From the NCBI RefSeq assembly GCF_039595395.1, contig NZ_JBCNLP010000001.1:620001-684000 (forward strand): DNA of 64,000 nucleotides, given 5' to 3'. Source of the DNA: Novosphingobium sp. (GTDB lineage: Bacteria > Pseudomonadota > Alphaproteobacteria > Sphingomonadales > Sphingomonadaceae). Below, piece after piece: positions 17,570 through 24,677 of this stretch (positions are counted from its first letter, which is position 1; each line of letters opens with the position of its first letter). Both the position numbers and the translations under genes were made by a program. The notes beneath the pieces were generated by a model that ran no database searches, was not told the origin of the DNA, and saw nothing but the letters and a program-made list of their open reading frames with translations.

Positions 17570-18268
17570 TCAGGCGGCGTCGACCAGAACGATCTCGGTG
17601 TCTTCCAGCGCGGTGACCTTCAGCACATCGACATCCTTGATCGCGGCGCCGTCGCGGGTGTTCACCCGCACATCGTCGATCTGAACCGCGCCGATGGCGG
17701 GCACCAGATAGCCGCGGCGGTCCTTGCCCAGCGGATATTCGGCGGTTTCACCGGCCTTCAGCGTGGCGGCCACGATGCGGGCATCGGTGCGGATCGGCAG
17801 GGCGTCGTCATCATTGTCATAGCCGCTGGCCAGCACCACGAACTGACCGGCACGCTCGCCCTTGGGGAAGGGGCGGGCGCCCCAGCTCGGCTTGTCGCCG
17901 CGCTGGGTGGGGACGATCCAGATCTGGAAGATTTTCGTCGCGACATCTTCCATATTGTATTCGCTGTGGGTGATGCCGGTGCCCGCGCTCATCACCTGGA
18001 CGTCGCCGGCCTCGGTGCGGCCCTTGTTGCCCAGATTGTCCTGATGGGTGATCGCGCCCTCGCGGACATAGGTGATGATTTCCATGTCGCGGTGCGGGTG
18101 CGGGGGGAAGCCGGTCTGCGGGGCGATGATGTCATCGTTCCACACGCGCAGGTTGCCCCAGCTGGTGCGGGCCGGATCGTAATAGTCGGCGAAGGAAAAA
18201 TGGTGCTTGGCGTTGAGCCAGCCATGGTTGGCACCGCCGAGGCTGTTGAAAGAGCGCAGTTCGATCAT
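17570..18268 (-). CDS. Pirin family protein (YhaK-like bicupin)
   Basis: 232-aa bicupin. The N-terminal cupin has the metal ligands His57 and His59 (PPHPHRD), His101 and Glu103 (G-T-G-I-T-H-S-E-Y-N). Pirins of this type bind Fe or other metals and some have quercetinase activity or act as redox sensors; which applies here is not visible. First gene of the pirin-OsmC-Dps operon. The leader AGGAGACAACCCATG is nearly the same as that of the hydrolase operon at 21092, and both operons share an operator-like site 120-130 nt upstream. Confidence 0.92.
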   Translation of the reverse strand: MIELRSFNSLGGANHGWLNAKHHFSFADYYDPARTSWGNLRVWNDDIIAPQTGFPPHPHRDMEIITYVREGAITHQDNLGNKGRTEAGDVQVMSAGTGITHSEYNMEDVATKIFQIWIVPTQRGDKPSWGARPFPKGERAGQFVVLASGYDNDDDALPIRTDARIVAATLKAGETAEYPLGKDRRGYLVPAIGAVQIDDVRVNTRDGAAIKDVDVLKVTALEDTEIVLVDAA

Positions 18269-18358
18269 GGGTTGTCTCCTGTGAAGGACCGGGACCGGGG
18301 GTGGCCTGCTGTCCTGATGGAGCGGTTTTAGCGGCGACTCGTCGATCAGTTTAGCTGG

Positions 18359-18391
18359 ATAAATAAGTTCAAAATGTTCGATGAATTTGAA
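18359..18391 (-). promoter_or_regulatory. Operator-like site upstream of the pirin operon
   Basis: 33-bp stretch matching 21191-21223 at 29 of 33 positions. It contains TTCAA (18368-18372) and TTGAA (18387-18391) as an inverted repeat with a fixed 14-nt spacer enclosing ATGTTCGAT. It lies about 100 nt before the pirin start. Likely target of one regulator controlling both operons; a LysR-type protein is a plausible guess only. Confidence 0.65.
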
Positions 18392-18420
18392 TGATCGGCG
18401 CTGATGTGAAGGAACGCGAA

Positions 18421-18456
18421 AAGGCCCGCGCCACGCATTTGCGTGACACGGGCCTT
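18421..18456 (-). terminator. Terminator of the hydrolase-YoaK operon
   Basis: AAGGCCCG at 18421-18428 pairs with CGGGCCTT at 18449-18456, with an inner ACGCA/TGCGT stem. On the - strand it is followed by TTCGCG, 27 nt after the YoaK stop. Confidence 0.75.
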
Positions 18457-18482
18457 GAACGAAAAGCTTTGTTGAAAGGGAT

Positions 18483-19181
18483 TTACCCCTGACGAGATGA
18501 GGGATGCAGCGCGCAGGCCGCCGTTCCGCCCAGGATCAGAACGCCCGCCAGCACCAGAGGCAGCGCCATCCCACCATGAGCCAGCAGAAAGGCCCCCAAT
18601 GCCGCCCCCGCAAAAATGGAGACCACACTGGCAACCCGGCGCTGCCAGTTGGGGTTGGCGCCCCCGGCCATGCTGGAGTCAGCGGCCAGACCTGTCAGCG
18701 TCAGGGTCAGCACGGTGGTGGTGAGATCGGGTACCTTCAACTGGCGCACCGTGGCATTGCGAAAGCCCATCGCCAGAGCGGTCAGCACCACAATGCTCAG
18801 CAGCGCGGCATCGGGGGATTGCGTGGCGACATTGAAGAAACACGAGACCGCAGCGGCGGCCCACAGCAGCGCGGCTTCGATAACCGCAGCGCGCATCAGC
18901 CAGCGATGCAACGGGCCACCCTCCTGCTGCTTGCCGATATGCCCGGCGACAAAGGCCCCGGCCAGAAAGCCGCCGATCGCCACGATGTAGGACAGCGGAT
19001 GAAAGCCCGGCGTCCCCACGGCTGCAAAGCCCAGAAAGACGATGTTGCCGGTCATATTGGCGGTGAAGACCTTGCCCAGACCCAGCACGCTGATCGCATC
19101 GACAAGGCCCGTCGTGACCGAGAGCAGCAACAGCAGCAGAGGCAGCGGGGAAGAACGGGGCGGGGTGGATGGGGCAGACAT
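18483..19181 (-). CDS. YoaK family membrane protein (DUF1275)
   Basis: 232 aa from the ATG at 19181, behind AAGGAAACG; longer reading to 19292 has no support. Six predicted membrane segments, the first at about 12-30 (P-L-L-L-L-L-L-S-V-T-T-G). The family marks T-G-L-V-D-A-I-S-V-L-G-L-G and F-T-A-N-M-T-G-N-I-V-F-L-G are complete. DUF1275 proteins are inner-membrane proteins of unknown function. Last gene of the operon that starts with the alpha/beta hydrolase, 28 nt downstream of the hypothetical gene. Confidence 0.9.
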   Translation of the reverse strand: MSAPSTPPRSSPLPLLLLLLSVTTGLVDAISVLGLGKVFTANMTGNIVFLGFAAVGTPGFHPLSYIVAIGGFLAGAFVAGHIGKQQEGGPLHRWLMRAAVIEAALLWAAAAVSCFFNVATQSPDAALLSIVVLTALAMGFRNATVRQLKVPDLTTTVLTLTLTGLAADSSMAGGANPNWQRRVASVVSIFAGAALGAFLLAHGGMALPLVLAGVLILGGTAACALHPSSRQG

Positions 19182-19209
19182 GAGCGTTTCCTTGAAAAGA
19201 GGGCAGGCG

Positions 19210-19614
19210 TTACGGCGTGGGCGCGATGCCCTGCACCGACATGGTGCCATCGGGCGCCAGCACGATCCCGGCCTTGCGCTGACCGGCGGCATCGATCAGC
19301 ACGATGCCCGATCCACCCGCATTGTTGAGAAAGACATAGGAAGACGCGCCGCCGGGCCGGTCGAACTTCACATGGGCACCCTTGTCATCGATCTCCAGCG
19401 AGGCCGTGGGCGAGTTCGCCGCGGGATTGGCCAGTCGGATCGCTGGGCGTCCCGCACCATCGAGGCTGATGGTGGCGCCGGGCGTATCGTCGCCGCGCAG
19501 CAATTGGATGGTGGGCGTGCCATCCCTGGCGGAGAGCAGGATGCGGGCATGGCCCTGGGCATCGGTCACGCGGATCTCCTGCGTCACAACGGGGGCGGGG
19601 GGAGCAGCTTGCAT
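19210..19614 (-). CDS. Conserved hypothetical, beta-repeat protein
   Basis: 134 aa, no signal peptide and no cysteine. The sequence is a series of short beta hairpins with repeating D-G/N-G turns: T-D-A-Q-G-H-A-R-I-L-L, R-D-G-T-P-T-I-Q-L-L, L-D-G-A-G-R-P-A-I-R-L and I-D-A-A-G-Q-R-K-A-G-I. About five units of roughly 22 residues, suggesting a small beta-solenoid or beta-roll. Family not recognised. It lies 11 nt after the M17 N-domain gene and 28 nt before YoaK, so it is in the stress-type operon. Confidence 0.75.
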   Translation of the reverse strand: MQAAPPAPVVTQEIRVTDAQGHARILLSARDGTPTIQLLRGDDTPGATISLDGAGRPAIRLANPAANSPTASLEIDDKGAHVKFDRPGGASSYVFLNNAGGSGIVLIDAAGQRKAGIVLAPDGTMSVQGIAPTP

Positions 19615-19625
19615 GAGATTGGGTC

Positions 19626-20243
19626 CTATCGATCCGTGGCGGTGGAGATCGCCGCCAGCTCGTCGCGGAACTGCACGGCGGCGGCATCGAAGCGCTCGAC
19701 GCCCACATCGAAGACCCAGCGGGTCAGCCTGAGGGGCTCGACAAAATTCATGGCGCGCAGATGAGCGGCGGCATCGAGCGCCTCGGTCAGGCCCCGCAGC
19801 ATGGCCGAGGAGGCCCCGGCGGTTTCGGCAGGTGTCAGCCCGCCATCCAGCATGCTGGCGGCCAGAGCCATGCTGCGCAGCGGGCGGAAAAATGCTGCAC
19901 CCACCGCCTGCCTTGCCACGCTTGCCATCACGCCGGGTGACCAGTCTTCGGGGGCGCCCAGCCCGATCACCAGCAGCGCTTTGGCGGCCACGCCGGAGGG
20001 CGGGGCGGAGAGGAACAGGCTTTCGCCCCGCTCCCCCCTGAACAGGCCATCCTTGCGCATGGCGGTCAGTGTGCCGTCCAGCGCATCATCGAGATGGGCA
20101 AGCCCGCCGCCCAGCGTGGCACCATGGGCTTCATGGGTGAACATGCAGGCGCATGACAGATCGACAGTGGCGGCAGTGCTGTCCCATCCGGCGACATCCA
20201 CCGAGACCCCGCGATACGATCCAATGGTTTGAACCTTGGTCAT
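19626..20243 (-). CDS. Stand-alone leucyl aminopeptidase N-terminal (M17 N) domain protein
   Basis: 205 aa that match only the macro-like N-terminal domain of M17 leucyl aminopeptidases: F-R-G-E-R-G-E-S-L-F-L, then A-K-A-L-L-V-I-G-L-G-A-P-E-D-W, then V-G-A-A-F-F. The metal-binding C-terminal peptidase domain is absent, so it cannot be a peptidase. In PepA-type proteins the N-domain helps hexamer formation and DNA binding; here a binding or sensing role is only a guess. Start behind AAGGAG. It follows the hydrolase by 21 nt and precedes the beta-repeat gene by 11 nt. Confidence 0.85.
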   Translation of the reverse strand: MTKVQTIGSYRGVSVDVAGWDSTAATVDLSCACMFTHEAHGATLGGGLAHLDDALDGTLTAMRKDGLFRGERGESLFLSAPPSGVAAKALLVIGLGAPEDWSPGVMASVARQAVGAAFFRPLRSMALAASMLDGGLTPAETAGASSAMLRGLTEALDAAAHLRAMNFVEPLRLTRWVFDVGVERFDAAAVQFRDELAAISTATDR

Positions 20244-20264
20244 GCGCCTGCTCCTTCCGGTGCC

Positions 20265-21092
20265 TTACTGCTGGATGAAGGCCAGCAGATCGGCGTTGAT
20301 CACATCCGCATGGGTAACCGGCATGCCGTGGGGATAGCCGGGGTAGGATTTGAGCACGGCGCCGGGCACGATCCGGGCCGCCAGCTTGCCGGTGGTCTCG
20401 AAGGGGACGACCTGATCGTCCTCGCCATGCATCACCAGCGTGGGGACGGTGATGGCCTTGAGATCCGCCGTGAAGTCTGTTTCGGAAAAGGCCGCGATGC
20501 CCAGATAATGCGCCAGCGCGCCGCCATTCATCCCCTGGCGCCACCAGTTGAGGCGCACCGCTTCCTTGATCTCGGCACCCTCGCGGTTGTAGCCGAAGAA
20601 GGGCAGGGTGAAGTCATAGAAGAACTGGCTGCGGTTGGTGGCGGTCTGTTCGCGCACCATGTCGAAGACCTCCATCGGGACGCCATCGGGGTTGTTGTCC
20701 GACCGCACCATGATCGGCGAGACCGCGCTGACCAGCACCGCCTTGGCGACCCGGCCCGGCTTGGCCTGGGCCACATAGCGAGCCACCTCGCCGCCGCCGG
20801 TCGAGTGGCCGATATGGATGGCGTTTTTCAGGTCCAGCGCATCGGTCAGGGCCGTCACATCGGCGACATAGGTGTTCATATCGTGTCCGGTGGCGGCCTG
20901 CGTCGAGCGGCCATGGCCCCGGCGGTCATGGGCGATGACGCGGTAGCCCTTGGCAAGGAAGAACATCATCTGCGCGTCCCAGTCGTCGCTGCTGAGCGGC
21001 CAGCCATGGTGGAAGACGATGGGCTGGGCGTCTTTCGCGCCCCAGTCCTTGTAGAAAATCTCGGTGCCGTCGGTGGTGGTGATGAAGGGCAT
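20265..21092 (-). CDS. Alpha/beta hydrolase, non-heme chloroperoxidase/arylesterase type
   Basis: 275 aa with the full triad: Ser97 in G-H-S-T-G-G-G-E, Asp in H-G-E-D-D-Q-V-V-P (about residue 227) and His in Y-P-H-G-M-P-V-T-H. The oxyanion segment F-H-H-G-W-P-L and D-R-R-G-H-G-R-S match cofactor-free haloperoxidases/perhydrolases, which are esterases that can form peracids. First gene of a four-gene operon (hydrolase, M17 N-domain, beta-repeat protein, YoaK). Leader AGGAGACAAACCATG closely matches the pirin leader. Confidence 0.92.
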   Translation of the reverse strand: MPFITTTDGTEIFYKDWGAKDAQPIVFHHGWPLSSDDWDAQMMFFLAKGYRVIAHDRRGHGRSTQAATGHDMNTYVADVTALTDALDLKNAIHIGHSTGGGEVARYVAQAKPGRVAKAVLVSAVSPIMVRSDNNPDGVPMEVFDMVREQTATNRSQFFYDFTLPFFGYNREGAEIKEAVRLNWWRQGMNGGALAHYLGIAAFSETDFTADLKAITVPTLVMHGEDDQVVPFETTGKLAARIVPGAVLKSYPGYPHGMPVTHADVINADLLAFIQQ

Positions 21093-21190
21093 GGTTTGTC
21101 TCCTGAACGGGCGTGAAATCCGGGGCAGCGCTGTTTGGTTCGCCGCTGCTGAAGCCTGTTTAGGTCAGACCTTCTTTCCGGATAACCCGC

Positions 21191-21223
21191 ATAAAGAAGT
21201 TCAAGATGTTCGATAAAATTGAA
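21191..21223 (-). promoter_or_regulatory. Operator-like site upstream of the hydrolase operon
   Basis: Partner of the site at 18359-18391, with TTCAA (21200-21204) and TTGAA (21219-21223) at the same 19-nt period and the same central ATGTTCGAT. It lies about 100 nt before the hydrolase ATG. Confidence 0.65.
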
Positions 21224-21242
21224 CGGTGGGTGGCGCAAAAGA

Positions 21243-21273
21243 AAGGCGGCCATGGAGGAACCATGACCGCCTT
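21243..21273 (-). terminator. Terminator after the GH78 gene
   Basis: AAGGCGG (21243-21249) pairs with CCGCCTT (21267-21273), extended by CATGG/CCATG. On the - strand it is followed by TCTTTTGCG, 24 nt after the stop. Confidence 0.75.
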
Positions 21274-21296
21274 GTGTCGCGATAAACGTGGGTATT

Positions 21297-24200
21297 TCAG
21301 GTGAAGTCGGCGCCATTCACCCTGAAGCGATAGGTGCCCGAACCGACATCGAGGACAAGCTTGCCCTCACCCGCAACCGGCTTGATCTCGGCCCGCCCGG
21401 CGATGGGGCGCCCTCCCTCGCTGACCTGCGTGGCCGCGCGCGCGGGCAGATGCAGCCGCCCCTGCGTGTTGGCGGGAATGGTGATGTCCAGCGTAAAGCT
21501 GCCATCGCCGCCCCGCTTCCAGTCGGTGGCGATCAGGCCACGGCGGCTCTGGTAACGCGCTCCGCCCGAGGGCATGCGCGCATCATGGACCGGATCGAAG
21601 CGGAAGCGCGCAAAGCCCGGCTCGAGCGGATCGATCCCCGCCAGCCGCCGGAACATGAAGCCCGCCACCGCCCCCAGCGCATAATGGTTGTAGGAATTCA
21701 TCGAGAGATCGCCGGTGTCGCCGTTCCACCGCTCCCAGATGGTGGTGGCGTTCTTGGCGATCATATAGCCCCATGAGGGGTATGCCGTGCGCAGCAGCAG
21801 GTCATAGACCAGCGTGCCATGCCCGGCATCGGCCAGCACATCGAGGCTGTAGGGCGTGCCCAGAAAGCCGGTCGAAAGCAGCGTGCCGCGCCGCGCGATA
21901 TCCGCCACCAGCAGATCGGCCGCCGCCTTGCGCTGGCCTTCAGGCAAAAGGTCGAAATGCAGCGCCAGAATATAGCCGGTCTGCGATCCATTGCCGATCC
22001 GCCCGTCGCTCTGGACATAGGCCTTGGCAAAGGCCTGCGTGATGGCGCCTGACAGGGTGCGATAACGCTCCACCGCCTCGCCGCGCCCGGTGGCCTGAGC
22101 CATGTCGACCATAGCATCGGCGCAGGCCTTCCAGAAGGCGGTGCCGATCAGATCCTTGGGCGTGGTCGGGTCGCCGGGCTGCTTGGCGTCCAGCGCCAGC
22201 CAGTCGCCGAAATCATTGCCGCGCCCGTTCTTCCACAGCAGATCCGGATTGGCGGTGTGGATCGAGGCAAGGAAGCGCTCCATCGCGCTCCAGTGTTCGT
22301 CGATGACGCTGGTGTCGCCATAGCGGCGCCAGCTCGTCCAGGGCAGGAACACCCCGGCATCGCCCCAGCCGGGCGAGGAGCCGGGCGGGGTGAAATGCTC
22401 GCGGTCGTTGTTGGGGGCGATGTCGGGGAAGGAGCCGTCGTCGCGCTGGGCATCGCGCACGTCGCGCATGAATTTGCGGGTGAAGGCGGCGGTGTCCATG
22501 TTGAAGCACGCCGCGTCCCAGAAGACATGCGCGTCGCCCATCCAGCCCAGCCTTTCATCGCGCTGGGGGCAGTCGGTGGGGATGCCCATGAAGTTCGAGC
22601 GCTGGCTCCACAGCCCGTTCTGCCACATGCGCTGGGGCACGTAATGCGGCAGCGACAGCGTGGCGGTCTCGGGCAGGCTGGAATGCACCACGACCCCCTC
22701 GACATCGCCGGCGCCGAGCGGCCCGGCGAGGCCATCGATCTGCACATAGCGGAAGCCGTGATAGGTGAAATGCGGCTCGAAGCTTTCGCCCGAGGGATCG
22801 CCGCGCAGCACCCAACTGTCCATCGCGCGGGCCGAGCGCAGATTGGACTGATCGACCGCGCCATCGGGTTGAAGCAGTTCGGCAAAGCGGATGGTGATGC
22901 GGCGCCCGGCCTCGCCCCTGGTCTTCAGCTTCACCCAGCCCGCGAAATTCTGCCCGAAATCCACCACGACCGATCCGCTGCCATGCGGCGTCACGGTCTT
23001 GGCGCGCAGGCTTTGCGAGGTGGCGATGGGCTGCACCGCCGAGCCGATCAGCGGCACTGCGGGCGTTTCGATGGCGGGGGCCGCTTCCCAGCGCTGGTCG
23101 GGGCGGAAGGCGGTGGTGGACCAGCCCTGCTGCTCCAGCCGGCTGTCGACCTGCTCGCCATCATACATGTCGCAGGCCAGGATGGCCGAGGGGCTGACCG
23201 ACCAGCCCTGATCGGAAGCGACGATCTCCTTGCCGCCATCGCTGTAGTCCAGCTCAAGCTGGGCGCGCAGCCGCAGCGGCGGGCCGCCAAAGCCATAGCG
23301 CCCCGCCGGCGCCATATAGGAGCCGTACCAGCCATCGCCGACCATCGCGCCCAGCATATTGGCGCCGGGCTTGACCAGATTGGTCACGTCATAGGCGCGG
23401 TAGAGCACATGCCTGCTGAAATCGGTCCATTCCGGAGCAAGCAGCGCATCGCCCACCTTCTGCCCGTTGAGGAAGGGCACATAGGCCCCCATCGCCGCCA
23501 CATAAAGGCGCGCCGAGCGGATGGCGCGCGCTGCCGTGAAGGGGCGGCGCAGCAGAAAGGCGCCATGGCCGGGGAATTTCGCGCTGTCCTCATCGGGGGT
23601 GGCGGGGCCCCATGCGGACAGATCGGCGCTAGCCCTGGCCCAGTCGGCAGGCTTGCCCGCCATGCTGCGCAGATGCTCACCGGTGAAGCGCAGCACCTTG
23701 CCCGAGGCGAACTTGGCGCGGATCAGCACGGCGACATGGGGAGCGGGGGCGGTGGGGGCCGCATCAGCATCGGGCTTGAGGAAAAGCGCGATTGTGTGGT
23801 GCCCGGCCTGCACCTGCGTCACAAGGCGGTCGGTCTGCTGCGGGCCAAAGCGCATGGCATCGTGGCGGATCGTCAGAGCGCTGTCGTCGATCATCCCCTC
23901 GGCGGGGCGGTTGGCGCAATGGTAGATGGTCAGCTCTGCCGCTTCTGGCAGTTCGAAATCCAGACGGAAGCTGCGGCCATCCTTGTTGCCAGTGCCCTGC
24001 GCGCCGCGCATCCAGCGCAGGCCTGCCAGCCGGTCCTCACGCAGGAGCGCGGTTTCGGCGGCGATCCAGCCGCTCTTCCAGTCCTCGGGCGTCAGCAGGC
24101 CCATCTCCCAACTGGCGGGGGTGCTGGTGGCGGTGTGGCCCTGATCGTCCCAGACTGTCACCGTCCAGAAGCAGCGCGCGCGGGAGGGCAGGGGCGCGCC

Positions 24201-24512
24201 GCCATAGGGAATATCGAGGCTCTGGCGGCTTTCGATCCTGCCGCTGTCCCACAGGTCGAAATGGCCGGAGCGGGCGCCTTCGGGCGTGCTGGCCACGCCG
24301 ATGCGGTAAGCGCGCTGCAGCGTGCCGCGCCGCGCCGCCTGCAGGGTCCATGACAGGCGCACCTTCTCGCTGTGGAGCGCGCGCGGCTCGGTCAGGCAGT
24401 CGGCCTGAAGGTTCTCGACCGCCAGAGCCACCGGGGTTGCCGCTTTGAGCGCGGGGGCGGCAAGGGCGCTGGCACCGGTGATCGCCATGAAACCGCGCCG
24501 GCTTGTATCCAT
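21297..24512 (-). CDS. Alpha-L-rhamnosidase, glycoside hydrolase family 78
   Basis: Inverting exo-enzyme removing terminal alpha-L-rhamnose from plant glycosides or polysaccharides. 1071 aa from the ATG at 24512; a TTG two codons earlier has better spacing to GGAGAG. Twin-arginine signal S-R-R-G-F-M-A-I-T-G. Domain order: N-terminal Fn3-like and concanavalin-like domains (about 35-330), the Bac_rhamnosid domain (about 330-570), then the (alpha/alpha)6 barrel with the hallmark T-D-C-P-Q-R-D-E-R-L-G-W, whose Glu region is catalytic, and W-G-D-A-G near 650. A C-terminal beta domain follows. Alone on its strand; no TonB receptor or other sugar genes nearby, so it is an isolated enzyme rather than part of a locus. 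Confidence 0.93.
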   Translation of the reverse strand: MDTSRRGFMAITGASALAAPALKAATPVALAVENLQADCLTEPRALHSEKVRLSWTLQAARRGTLQRAYRIGVASTPEGARSGHFDLWDSGRIESRQSLDIPYGGAPLPSRARCFWTVTVWDDQGHTATSTPASWEMGLLTPEDWKSGWIAAETALLREDRLAGLRWMRGAQGTGNKDGRSFRLDFELPEAAELTIYHCANRPAEGMIDDSALTIRHDAMRFGPQQTDRLVTQVQAGHHTIALFLKPDADAAPTAPAPHVAVLIRAKFASGKVLRFTGEHLRSMAGKPADWARASADLSAWGPATPDEDSAKFPGHGAFLLRRPFTAARAIRSARLYVAAMGAYVPFLNGQKVGDALLAPEWTDFSRHVLYRAYDVTNLVKPGANMLGAMVGDGWYGSYMAPAGRYGFGGPPLRLRAQLELDYSDGGKEIVASDQGWSVSPSAILACDMYDGEQVDSRLEQQGWSTTAFRPDQRWEAAPAIETPAVPLIGSAVQPIATSQSLRAKTVTPHGSGSVVVDFGQNFAGWVKLKTRGEAGRRITIRFAELLQPDGAVDQSNLRSARAMDSWVLRGDPSGESFEPHFTYHGFRYVQIDGLAGPLGAGDVEGVVVHSSLPETATLSLPHYVPQRMWQNGLWSQRSNFMGIPTDCPQRDERLGWMGDAHVFWDAACFNMDTAAFTRKFMRDVRDAQRDDGSFPDIAPNNDREHFTPPGSSPGWGDAGVFLPWTSWRRYGDTSVIDEHWSAMERFLASIHTANPDLLWKNGRGNDFGDWLALDAKQPGDPTTPKDLIGTAFWKACADAMVDMAQATGRGEAVERYRTLSGAITQAFAKAYVQSDGRIGNGSQTGYILALHFDLLPEGQRKAAADLLVADIARRGTLLSTGFLGTPYSLDVLADAGHGTLVYDLLLRTAYPSWGYMIAKNATTIWERWNGDTGDLSMNSYNHYALGAVAGFMFRRLAGIDPLEPGFARFRFDPVHDARMPSGGARYQSRRGLIATDWKRGGDGSFTLDITIPANTQGRLHLPARAATQVSEGGRPIAGRAEIKPVAGEGKLVLDVGSGTYRFRVNGADFT

Positions 24513-24677
24513 CGACAAGGGTCTGCTCTCCCATTGGGGCGCGCTCCCTCCGCCGGTGGTCCGCCTCAGGTGGATCGCACGCGCAGGCGGGGGGCAGGCC
24601 TGTGACGGGCAGCATCATGGCGCAGCCCGGCCCCTTGCGTCCTGCACATTTTTACAGCCATGAAATTTATGTTGTTT

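Noticed and set aside
22257..24353. 698-codon open frame antisense to the GH78 gene
   Set aside because: Shadow frame with low-complexity composition; the opposite strand carries the full rhamnosidase signature.
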